Shown here in pieces: positions 47,068 through 56,090 of a stretch of 64,000 bases of DNA. The notes below the pieces were generated by a model, which saw nothing but the letters and a program-made list of their open reading frames with translations, did not search any database and was not told the origin of the DNA. Source of the DNA: Turnera subulata (taxonomy: Eukaryota > Streptophyta > Magnoliopsida > Malpighiales > Passifloraceae); assembly GCA_028386065.3 (NCBI GenBank), contig JAKUCV010004201.1, positions 338,124-402,123 on the forward strand. The letters run 5' to 3'. Position 1 is the stretch's first letter, and every line of letters starts with the position of its first letter. A program made the position numbers and the translations under genes.

Positions 47068-47751
47068 TTAACGGTTTGCAACGACGTTGACACGGAAGCT
47101 GTTTGCGTCACTGTTGACGTTGACCGTGACTCTGTCGCTCCAAGAAAGCCACATGCCGCCTCTGTCGCGCTGGCCAGGAATCTCGAACCGGTTAGCTTGA
47201 GGGAATCGGAGTGGAATCAGACCGTGATCGTCCCGTGGTTGCCACTGCGTCTCCGTGAGGAGAACCATGTTGGGCTTGTACTGGTTCTTCAGGTCCCTCA
47301 AAGTGCGTGAGAACTCCTGTGCACGCCTTGCTACACCTCTACAGTTCCACACCAGCAGACGTACCTTTGGCCAGGTTGGAGGTAGCCGAGTCATTCTGGG
47401 TATGCTCTGGGTTGTCATCGAGAGCTGGTAGTAAGCACCTTGCTCCACCGTTTGGCAAGTGGACTCCAGGTTGAACTCTTGAAGCCTATCCGAGATGAAG
47501 AACATCACGGAGTTTGCTGAGCCGTAGTATGAAGTCCTCAGCGTTCCATGGTCCTCTAGGAAGAACACCTCTTCCATGGGAGTGACGAAGAACCGTGACG
47601 AATAGAGCTCGTCGACGAAGACCAGTCGTGGCATTCTGCCGAGCTCGTTCGGCAGTTCTTCAGCACGCTCATTGACCATGCTGTACGCCAGACGGTTTCT
47701 CCTGCCGAGATTGGCACCTTCGACGAAGAAGACTGAAGATGGAGCAGGCAT
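47068..47751 (-). CDS. 227-aa protein with truncated LINE-type endonuclease half, antisense cargo gene of element B
   Basis: Same length as the copy in element A and about 82% identical. WNCRG, LLTET and GGMWLSW of the endonuclease-like C-terminal half are all conserved. The unknown N-terminal half is the better-conserved part (for example LPNELGRMPRLVFVDELYS and GTLRTSYYGSANSVMFFIS). In the first 25 codons most base differences from copy A are silent. It is transcribed toward the 5' LTR, against the element. The TATA box is about 105 bp upstream. Catalytic endonuclease residues beyond the first two motifs are missing. Role unknown. Confidence 0.78.
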   Translation of the reverse strand: MPAPSSVFFVEGANLGRRNRLAYSMVNERAEELPNELGRMPRLVFVDELYSSRFFVTPMEEVFFLEDHGTLRTSYYGSANSVMFFISDRLQEFNLESTCQTVEQGAYYQLSMTTQSIPRMTRLPPTWPKVRLLVWNCRGVARRAQEFSRTLRDLKNQYKPNMVLLTETQWQPRDDHGLIPLRFPQANRFEIPGQRDRGGMWLSWSDRVTVNVNSDANSFRVNVVANR

Positions 47752-48660
47752 CGTGTTTGGGCGAGTGAGTATTTTGTTTTTGGAGCGTTGCGTTTTTGTT
47801 TTTCAGAATGGTTTGTTGCTTTAATGCTTTTGATAATTTACACATCACCACTCCCTCTTTTATACACTTATGGGGAGCGTGATTACCGTTTTGATTTTCA
47901 AAGATTTTGCTTTTGAATTTACCGTTGCTTGCATTTATTGCTTTACGCGTTTTTCGGACTCATGCCAGAGATTTTCAGCCTATTTTCAACACATGATTTT
48001 ATTCCGCTCTGGCTACCTTGTCTTTTGTTTTATGACCTTCCTATATATTTCTTGCATCTTTTATCACAAGCATCCGTGACCGTTGAGGCTAGACGGATGG
48101 GGCCGTATCTCGAGCAGAGCGCATGTGCGACAAGCTCACAGCTGTTCGGACATCGTGGAGAGATACGAGCCTTGACAGACGTTTTGGCTTATGCGGAAAA
48201 TGTGAACAAGTGGGTAACGTGTCCTTCGAGAGACACAGGATGTGCTCGTGATCATTGCCGTGCGAGTTAACGACACAGGACGTGCCCGTGATCAACGCCT
48301 TGCCAGTTAATGGGTATCTTTTTCACGGGGTTAACAGACGTCACCGTTAACTAAACGTGTCACGTTTGTCGGGATCGAGAATGGATACGATCGATCCTGA
48401 GCGTCGATCATGAAAACGTGTTTTTGTTTTAATTTCTTTATGATTGATTTTGCCAAACGAGTTTTGTTTTTTTTTATTTCTTTTTGTTTGATTTTGTTAA
48501 ACAAATTTTACTTTTAATTTCTTTATATTTGATTTTATATATATTCTTATAGTTGATTTTTATTTTACCTTGAGATGTTTTATTTTCCATTTAACAAGAG
48601 ATTTCTTAACATAAGAGATTTTGGATTTTAAAAGGAAATTTATTTCATTAATATCATAAA
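47752..48660 (-). promoter_or_regulatory. Promoter region of the 227-aa gene in element B
   Basis: TATAAAAG (minus strand, 47857-47864) is preceded by AATCACGCTCCCCATAAG, matching element A. Near 48335-48350 the minus strand carries AACGGTGACGTC, also shared with A. A GATCACGRGCRCRTCCTGTG stretch is present twice here (near 48235-48255 and 48275-48295) but once in A. The 227-aa frame begins at the downstream end; no other frame is conserved. Confidence 0.5.
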
Positions 48661-48686
48661 GGGTGTTACAACAGGGAAGAAGTGCT

Positions 48687-49064
48687 CTAAGGAGCTACTT
48701 GCTTCTCAAGATCTTTTACAAGCTGTTGGACAATCCTCAGGTGAGGGAACAGCTCCATGCACGCCAGTTCAATATGTGCCACCGCCGAGCTGATCTTCCT
48801 CAGGGAGACGTTCAGCTGCGTCAACTTCTGCTGCGGTGTGCTGCTTTCAGCTACCGCCTTGCCCTTCTTGTCCTCAGCTTTCTTGCCGGCACGCTTCTTC
48901 CGTCGCTTTGGGGAGACCACCATGTGCTCCTCCAGACCGATGATGTTGGTCTTGAATCGTTTCCTTGGAGGCTCTTCATCGGAGCTTGTTGGGAAAGCCT
49001 TGCCGCCGATGTAGCTGTTGTTCTCGGAGTCTGAGGTCGTTCGAGAACGAAGTGGAGAGTCCAT
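48687..49064 (-). CDS. 125-aa basic nuclear-type protein, antisense cargo gene of element B
   Basis: Same length as the copy in element A and about 79% identical. PPRKRFK (32-38) and PKRRKKRAGKK (about 52-62) are the basic, nuclear-signal-like clusters. SSTPQQKLTQLNVSLRKISS leads into the C-terminal helical region. Replacements are mostly conservative (K/R, V/I, F/L). A TATA box lies about 40 bp upstream (49101-49107, minus). It is co-directed with, and upstream of, the 227-aa gene, with about 0.9 kb between them. No known domain is recognised. Confidence 0.75.
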   Translation of the reverse strand: MDSPLRSRTTSDSENNSYIGGKAFPTSSDEEPPRKRFKTNIIGLEEHMVVSPKRRKKRAGKKAEDKKGKAVAESSTPQQKLTQLNVSLRKISSAVAHIELACMELFPHLRIVQQLVKDLEKQVAP

Positions 49065-49100
49065 GGCTGGGAGTGAATGTCTCAGCTATGAGGTTTGGTA

Positions 49101-49107
49101 TTTATAA
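49101..49107 (-). promoter_or_regulatory. TATA box of the 125-aa gene in element B
   Basis: Minus strand reads CGCTTATAAATACC about 40 bp before the ATG, at the same position as TATAAAAA in element A. Confidence 0.6.
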
Positions 49108-49213
49108 GCGGATGAGATGACGCTTAAGGGTATAAGCGGTATCTCATGTCGAGTTTGGACACCTGGCAGAGTGTGCCAAAAGCTTATCGTGGTAGGACCC
49201 ACGGATAAGACAG

Positions 49214-49250
49214 AATTTCGGGGACGAAATTTTTTTTAAGGTGGGTAGAC
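49214..49250 (+). other. Polypurine-tract region of element B
   Basis: AATTTCGGGGACGAAATT is followed by TTTTTTAAGGTGGGTAGAC directly before the 3' LTR. The TTTCGGGGACGAAATT...AAGGxGGG arrangement is characteristic of Tekay/Del chromoviruses and gives the family assignment. Confidence 0.75.
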
Positions 49251-51774
49251 TGTAACAGCCCGGGTAAAAATTTGGATTTTTACCGGGACTGTAGAAGTCG
49301 TTTTACCGTGATTTACTGTTGAATTAATCTTGGGTAATTAATTCAAGGTAAATCGGGAGTCGTTTTTCGAAACCGAGAGTTTTCCCGCGCTCGTGATTTT
49401 CCCGCGGATTTTTCGAACCAAAGATTGGTATTTTCCGAGTTTCGAAATTTCTCGGAAAATCACATCGGAAAATAACTACGGGGTATCGATTATTTTCTGG
49501 ACCGGATCGGACTCGCCCGTAATATGGACGATTTGCATTATTTGGTGCTCACATGCTGAATAGTAAAAAAAACAAAAAAAAAACAAAACAGATTAAAAGA
49601 GAAGCCGGTGGAGAGGAAGAGAAGGAAAAAAAAAAGAGAAGAAGAAGAAGAAAGAAAGAAAAATAGAAGAGAAGGAAAAGAATAAGAAAAAAATGAAGAA
49701 AAAAAAAAGAAACGGAAACTGAGAAAAAATAGAAGAAAATGAGTGAAAAAGAAAAGAAGAAGAAAAGGAAAAAAAGGAGGAGGAGGGGCAGGAACCGCCG
49801 CCACCGCCACTATCTCCACTTCCCCGCGACCAGCCGCCAGCAGATGACCGCCACCTGCAGACCCGTCGTCGCCTCCCTTCCTCCCCTCTGCCGTCGATGC
49901 TGCAGGTCGCGCCGCCCGTCGCCAAGCCGTCGCGACGACCCGCAAGCAGAGCCGTCTGACCCGCCACCCTTTTCTGCTTGTCGCCGTCACAAGCCGCCGC
50001 AGCCGAGCGCTTCCTGTCGTCCACCTGCAGCCGTCGCCCTTCATCGCTGCCTGTGCCTCCTTCGCCGCCTCGTTCTGCTCGCGCCGCCGCCGTTGACCCA
50101 CTCAAGGTGAGCAACCCGTGAGTAGTGGGTTTGACCCGTTTGCTAGGTGGGCAACCCGGATGCCAGCGGGTTGGGCCTCGCGGGTCGGGCTGAGGGCTTG
50201 GACAGGGTTGGGCCAGGCTCGATTTGGGCCAAGGCTTGGACCTGACCTTGTCCCTGGGCTGATCTTTTGGGTATTATTGTTTGGGCTTGGACATGGGCTG
50301 TACTATTTGGCCCAGTCCAGATTTAATTAAAAATAATAATAATAATAAAATCTGATTTATATATATATATGAATAATACTTTGGAAATTAAATTGTGGAA
50401 GTCTTTCAGAAAATATATATGATTATTATGGAATTTTGGAAAAACATAAGATAAGGAAAATAAATAATAATTATGCATACGAGAATAATTTGGAAATATA
50501 AATGAATATTTATAAATTCGTATCTATTATCAGAAAATAAGTTAATGGTCATAATTTTCTGAAATGGAGTTTTCTAAAGTAATAATACTTGGGAATTATA
50601 TTTTGGAAAGTATAATAATTTTTACGAAAATATTACGGACAATATATATACATATGTTATAATTTTCAGAAAAAAAATAGTAATTATTATTTTGGGAATT
50701 ATAGTTATTTTATGAAAATATATCTTGAAAAATGTTTTAATTAAAGTATGGTACCGAAATTATATTCGGAAATACGTACGATTAATCATTTTCCGTAAAG
50801 ATAATAATAAAAGATACGTAACCGGGATGGGTATATATCGTAATATTGGCATCATAACATACCGATTATGTGCATCTTATGTGTGCATTTGTTATTTGTT
50901 ATATAGGAGTCGATATCGAGCAGTTCCTGTAGAACCGGCTTTGGACCGATTGATGTTTCAGAGTTGGGTAATCGGCTAAGGTGAGGATAGATAAACCTTG
51001 ATATGTGCCCGTAATACTGTATTTGCTTTGTTGATTGATTGAACTGCTGAGGTGATTTCTGTTGGTTGTTTGACTGCTATGATGTTGTCGTTGTTGTTGA
51101 CCTTAGACTGTGATATTGGATTTGCGATATTGTGTTGAGAATAATAATGAACTGGTCAATGTGGATAATTGTGTGTTTTGCTGTTTGAATGAACTACTGA
51201 GAGAGTCATTGTCGGATATTTGACTGTTATGGTTATTGATGTTGCTGTTGTTGGACTGTGCTATTGGTCGTGTGGATATTGTGATGAATTGTTGATTGTG
51301 AATAATTGGTGCTATATGTACTGTTGGTGGATATTTGGTAACATGGAATTGTATTGGGTATTTGGCAGCTATGGTTATTGTTGTTGTTGTTACTATGATG
51401 TTGATTTGCTTGATTGAACTGTTGTATGACTGTTGTTGGTTTACTGGATACTGTGTTGTGTTTGATGTTGGACTGTGAGTAATTGATGTTATGAACTGAT
51501 GAGGAATGGTCTGTTGTGTAACTTGAGCTAATAGGAAATTGGATAATTGTTTGAATGTTATGGATATTGTGATTGCTGACGGTAGACAGTGTGGTGAATG
51601 GAAAATTGGAATAAACCATTGACTGTGGGTAATTGAGAAATGGAAAGTGGAAATTGGAATTGGAATTGATATGAGATGATGATATATGTGGGAAGTAGTG
51701 GTACGACCCGATGGGTTGAAAATTAATTCTGTGATGCTATGGTCGGTTACTTGGTTTGGATACTTGATTTGATT

Positions 51775-51988
51775 GGCATGTTGATGCCTGTGGTTGGGGT
51801 ATACCAAATACCCAGTGGCTCGGATATGCCAAATATCCGCGGTGGCTCGGATATGCCGAATATCTGCAGTGGCTCAGATATGCCGAATATCTGGTTGGTA
51901 TGATGTTGTCTGAGGTTGGGGTATACCGAATACCCAGTGGCTCGGATATGCCGAATATCCGCGGTGGCTCGGATATGCCGAATATCCG
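51775..51988 (+). repeat. Short-hairpin array in the element B 3' LTR
   Basis: One GGCAT-GTTG-ATGCC, two GGGTAT/ATACCC and five CGGATAT-type units. Unit 51848-51866 is CGGATAT/ATATCTG (G-U) and unit 51875-51893 is CAGATAT/ATATCTG (A-U), a compensated pair. Confidence 0.72.
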
Positions 51989-52339
51989 GTTGTTCTGATA
52001 TGTGGGTTGGTTCTTGACCTAGCATCCGGAATTAATTGATAACCTGGTACGACCCTAGCTTGTCCAGTGACGAGGCCCGGGAAAGATAAAATTGGCAATA
52101 AAAAAAATTAATGAGTATTCAGTTGGTCTTGGCTTGATATGATTTAGTAGGTTTCCTCTGTTATGTTGTTCGTGTTGGTTTCCTTTGATGTGTTGTCTGA
52201 GCTGGATTCCTCTGTCGTGAAGAATGTGTTAGTTGTCATGGCCGTATCCTTGTGAGGTGTTTGTTTGTGCTTGTTGTTGTGATAGTTGTGTTTGTTTCGA
52301 AAGTGTTATGGTTGAATATATCACTGTTTATCTTTCGTC

Positions 52340-52388
52340 GGTGAGCGTTTCGGACTCACCCCTCGCCTGCGGGGTTTCATCCCGTAGG
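52340..52388 (+). repeat. Twin-hairpin motif in the element B 3' LTR
   Basis: Same two hairpins as at 46343-46391, without changes. Confidence 0.55.
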
Positions 52389-52729
52389 ATGAGTTGTTTG
52401 TAGTGCAGGAACGTACCGGGCGAGCTGATGCGTACCCTCGGACAGGACTCGGATCCATTAGTCGCATTGGGTTTTGCATATGTTGTCATGTGAGTTAAGA
52501 GTCTTCCGCTGTGCATGTCGTTATGTTCTTTGCTGTGTATATGTTGTAATGGCCATTGGGCTAGATAGTTATTGTTGTTGATGTCACCGAGGTTCGGGTG
52601 ACGAGTTTCTTGTTGGGCCGAAGGGCCGGTTTCCAGTTTTGTTATTGGGCCGTTGGCCAATTTATTGATTTATACACTGTTGTTTGGGCTTTATTGGGTT
52701 GGGTTGTCACAGTTCCGGCACGTGTCTAC

Positions 52730-54317
52730 ATTTTGACTTTGGGGGGAAATTGTTAAACAGCTTATACAAATTCGACCAAAATGACAATTTCTGCAAATAG
52801 TCTTTAAACAACACACACAAGTGATACTCTGGCTTTGTGAATTGAATTCTTTTTTTTTTTTGTTTGATCAAGAATTTCCTTTTAACTTCTACTCTTTGCA
52901 TTCCTTTTCTTTTCTTTTACCATGATCATAGAGATTTTATTGACTTAAAATAAAATCATTAAATAAGATAAAATCACTCCTTTTTCTTTAGGCTGGGCTA
53001 AAACGTCCAAGAGTTATGAACGCCTAGATTAGCTTCCACATAGCCGGATTTCATATCAAATAATAATTGGAGAAGAGCTACCGTTATAAAAATTAAAAAA
53101 TAATAATAAAATATTTGGAGAAGACCTTATTGAGGAGCTTATTTAGGGGTGGGACTATTTTTGTTAACCCGATTAAGTATTATGACACCAGTTATATACT
53201 TTGTAGAGTTGAGAGCTGATAGATATACCCATTATCCCAATGAACACTTTTTAGTAGAGAAGAGGTGAGTTAAGGGTTGGAATCATTCGGGAAAAAAACA
53301 GAAGGAAAATCTCTCCTGGCTTCTAAAACAGACACAATTTCAAAGCTTGCAATATGAGAGAAGAGAGTTGAGCAAGTTATGGGCAAAGCAAGGAGTAATA
53401 ATCCTTTATTCACACCCCCAGAGATATGATCAGGGAGGGAGCTAGGGAGTGCCACTTGACTATGAAATCATGGGCAGGCAAATGCTTAAATAGTTTGGCG
53501 GTGTAGTGTAGTTCATTCTTTTCTTTGGGACCAACAGAGGGGAGAGGCCCTAACATGGCAGTATTCTCCTTTGAACCAAATTTTACACATTGTATGCCAG
53601 CACTTGTTTGCGTAAAGTTCAAAACTTATCAGTTCAATTCTTGAATTGAATGGGCCCTCAATCTTAAAAAGGGGAACAAGGCCATTCCTCTAATATGTAG
53701 TTGTAAGTAAAGTCCTAGTTAGATTAACACTGGGGGCTTTTTATGAGCATGTAGGATTGAAAGAGTACTAGGCAAGCTAATATTGTCATCCGTGCATGTA
53801 GAGAGAGGATTTGTACAGGAAAACAAGATATTAGGAGCGAATGTTATTTTTTACCTTGGATTTGGAATTGGAAGCAACATATCCACAAACAGCGTATCTA
53901 CACAACGTTGGTTGGTTGGTTGTGTACACCACAAAGCTCCCCACCCTACATCAAACATCAAATTGCATCGCTTAATTTAGGCAGGCAGCGGCTAAATTTT
54001 TCAGCAAATATTCATGGAAAAGGGAGTCAATGATACAGACAACTAGGAGGATGTAGCTTTAGAATTAGGTAAAAAAAAGAAGATATAAACAAGATATCGT
54101 TATGGGAAATTAATTAGGTAGGACAACGGAAGGAATGGATGATAAGTAACGTAATTGGGTGGGTGGTTCAATCAATAGCAAGGCGATAATTGGAAGGAAA
54201 AATAAAACATGAGAAGGCACCTGGAAGAACACAGGAGAGAGTTTTGTTGCGGGAGAGAATCGAGGAGAAGGAAGGAAGCAAGCAAGAGCTGGTTATCTTC
54301 CCAGTCTTCCCGGCAGC
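52730..54317. other. Intergenic, no gene seen
   Basis: A/T-rich sequence between element B and the tRNA cluster. Short frames lack any recognisable domain. Confidence 0.35.
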
Positions 54318-54435
54318 GGCAACCAAAAGGAGAAAACTGTTGACGGCTTGAAAAAGGAACGCGCTACTTTTTTGAAATTTTGGTTTTTTTTTTTAAAGAA
54401 AAAAGATTAACAGGGAAGGGGGAAAAGAAAGAAAG

Positions 54436-54507
54436 CGCCGTTGCCGGGGATCGAACCCGGGTCGTCCGCGTGACAGGCGGAAATACTCACCACTATACTA
54501 CAACGAC
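54436..54507 (-). tRNA. tRNA-Asp (GTC), copy 1
   Basis: 72 nt with acceptor stem GTCGTTG/CAACGGC, D-arm TAGTATAGTGGTGAGTAT, anticodon arm TCCGC-CTGTCAC-GCGGA (anticodon GTC) and T-arm CCGGG-TTCGATC-CCCGG. Box A (TAGTATAGTGG) and box B (GGTTCGATCCC) are intact. A TTTT run follows downstream for Pol III termination. Confidence 0.95.
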
Positions 54508-54576
54508 TTTGTTGTTCATTTTGTTCCAAAAGTTATTTGACAGACCAGAAAATGGAAAATTTTAAAAATCCTAAGT

Positions 54577-54806
54577 CGCCGTTGCCGGGGATCGAACCCG
54601 GGTCGTCCGCGTGACAGGCGGAAGGCAGATATATACGAAGTTAAAGAAACTAAAGTGAGAACATTTTCATAGTTCGTAGGTGCGCTCATTCCCGAGTGGC
54701 TATCGCTCCGGTTGGGCAAGCTTGGATGCCCCTACTCCCAACAAGTTGTTGGGCGTGTTTCCCAGCCAACTCATCGGCAACCACCACACTCACCACTATA
54801 CTACAA
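54577..54806 (-). pseudogene. tRNA-Asp interrupted by 164 bp, copy 1
   Basis: The 3' part of a tRNA-Asp (54577-54623, T-arm and anticodon arm) and a 5' part (54788-54806, D-arm) flank a 164-bp insert at 54624-54787. The break lies between D-stem and anticodon stem; two bases (AT) are missing and the first bases of the acceptor stem are lost. Box A and box B are separated too far for normal transcription. The insert contains hairpins such as CCCAACA-AGT-TGTTGGG. Confidence 0.8.
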
Positions 54807-55094
54807 TTTTAACAATTGTGTATTTTTAAAATCATTTCTCTTACTGATCATTATGACAGAAACAATCATGCTACCGCAGCCATAGTTCACCCCAGCGATT
54901 ACGATGGATATCGATTAATGGGATTTTCGAGTAACATTGGTGTGCGTTCATGGTTTGACCTGCGGGCAACCAAAAGGAGAAAACTGTTGACGGCTTGAAA
55001 AAGGATGGAGGAAAGAAACGCGCTACTTTTTTGAAATTTTGGTTTTTTTTTTTAAAGAAAAAAGATTAACAGGGAAGGGGGAAAAGAAAGAAAG

Positions 55095-55166
55095 CGCCGT
55101 TGCCGGGGATCGAACCCGGGTCGTCCGCGTGACAGGCGGAAATACTCACCACTATACTACAACGAC
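55095..55166 (-). tRNA. tRNA-Asp (GTC), copy 2
   Basis: Identical to copy 1, 659 bp away in the second duplication unit. All cloverleaf arms, box A, box B and the downstream T-run are intact. Confidence 0.95.
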
Positions 55167-55235
55167 TTTGTTGTTCATTTTGTTCCAAAAGTTATTTGAC
55201 AGACCAGAAAATGGAAAATTTTAAAAATCCTAAGT

Positions 55236-55465
55236 CGCCGTTGCCGGGGATCGAACCCGGGTCGTCCGCGTGACAGGCGGAAGGCAGATATATACGAAGT
55301 TAAAGAAACTAAAGTGAGAACATTTTCATAGTTCGTAGGTGCGCTCATTCCCGAGTGGCTATCGCTCCGGTTGGGCAAGCTTGGATGCCCCTACTCCCAA
55401 CAAGTTGTTGGGCGTGTTTCCCAGCCAACTCATCGGCAACCACCACACTCACCACTATACTACAA
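55236..55465 (-). pseudogene. tRNA-Asp interrupted by 164 bp, copy 2
   Basis: Duplicate of the interrupted gene in unit 1: 3' part at 55236-55282, insert at 55283-55446, 5' part at 55447-55465. Confidence 0.8.
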
Positions 55466-55623
55466 TTTTAACAATTGTGTATTTTTAAAATCATTTCTCT
55501 TACTGATCATTATGACAGAAACAATCATGCTACCGCAGCCATAGTTCACCCCAGCGATTACGATGGATATCGATTAATGGGATTTTCGAGTAACATTGGT
55601 GTGCGTTCATGGTTTGACCTGCG

Positions 55624-56090
55624 GATTGTAAAAAGATCTCATGGTGGCATGGGGAAGAGGTTGTAGGTTTTCAGTTATCAGTCTAAGCTGAAACTTTAGG
55701 TGGTAATAGATGTGGTGTTGCTTTGACGTAATACCAGGTCGTCAGCTTCTTGCTATCAAGCATCTCTTGTTTGACCAGGTTGGCCCATGCTTGTATTAAA
55801 GCTCGCTAAGTTATTGGTGGGGCGGCTAAAACGGCTGGTGCGAGAGGGATGGACAAAACTGTTCGTTCAGCGATTCGCCGGCGGAAAATTTTAGGCTTTG
55901 CTCGGTTTCAGGAAGAACAAAAAATGGCAGCAGTTGCAGTGCTGCTCTCATTCTTTTCATACTGATCTTGGTCATATACGCTAGACGGTAATGGAAGAGC
56001 AAGCAGAATTAAACAGCGCGGTGTACAAGGCAAGATATTAGCATTGATTGTACAGAAGCAACTGAGCTGAGTACATCGACGTTGAACATG
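55624..56090. other. Intergenic between the tRNA block and RCE1
   Basis: No gene is seen. On the minus strand near 55735-55805 a short frame (QAWANLVKQEM) resembles the Ty3/gypsy tail at 63600-63660, so a small retroelement remnant is possible. Confidence 0.35.

Larger units (their letters stand above)
43601..52729 (+). mobile_element. Element B: nearly complete Tekay-like LARD with two antisense genes
   Basis: 5' LTR 43601-46764, primer-binding site from 46765, antisense 227-aa gene, antisense 125-aa gene, polypurine tract 49214-49250, 3' LTR 49251-52729. The interior is only about 2.5 kb and has no gag-pol. Except for one 376-bp indel and a differing hairpin number, the LTRs are almost identical, so insertion is recent. 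The last ~40 bp of the 3' LTR are missing: sequence departs after GGCACGTGT near 52725. No target duplication can therefore be seen beside TCCTC at 43596-43600. Confidence 0.88.
49251..52729 (+). repeat. 3' LTR of element B, end truncated
   Basis: It retains the ~300-nt purine tract (about 49563-49790) and GC-rich segment missing from the 5' LTR, then donor-like CTCAAG/GTGAGC at 50106/50107. The terminal TTTACTGTGTACGG...GGGGCGTTTCA is lost after 52725. Otherwise it differs from the 5' LTR at few single bases. Confidence 0.85.
54318..55623. repeat. Tandem duplication of a ~650-bp tRNA-Asp block
   Basis: Unit 1 (54318 to about 54964) and unit 2 (54965-55623) appear identical apart from 12 extra bases in unit 2 (TGGAGGAAAGAA near 55004-55015). 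Each unit holds one intact and one interrupted tRNA-Asp. Near identity implies a very recent duplication, or assembly duplication. Confidence 0.88.

Noticed and set aside
53410..53622. Short frames between element B and the tRNA block
   Set aside because: No start context, domain or conservation evidence; lengths are as expected by chance.
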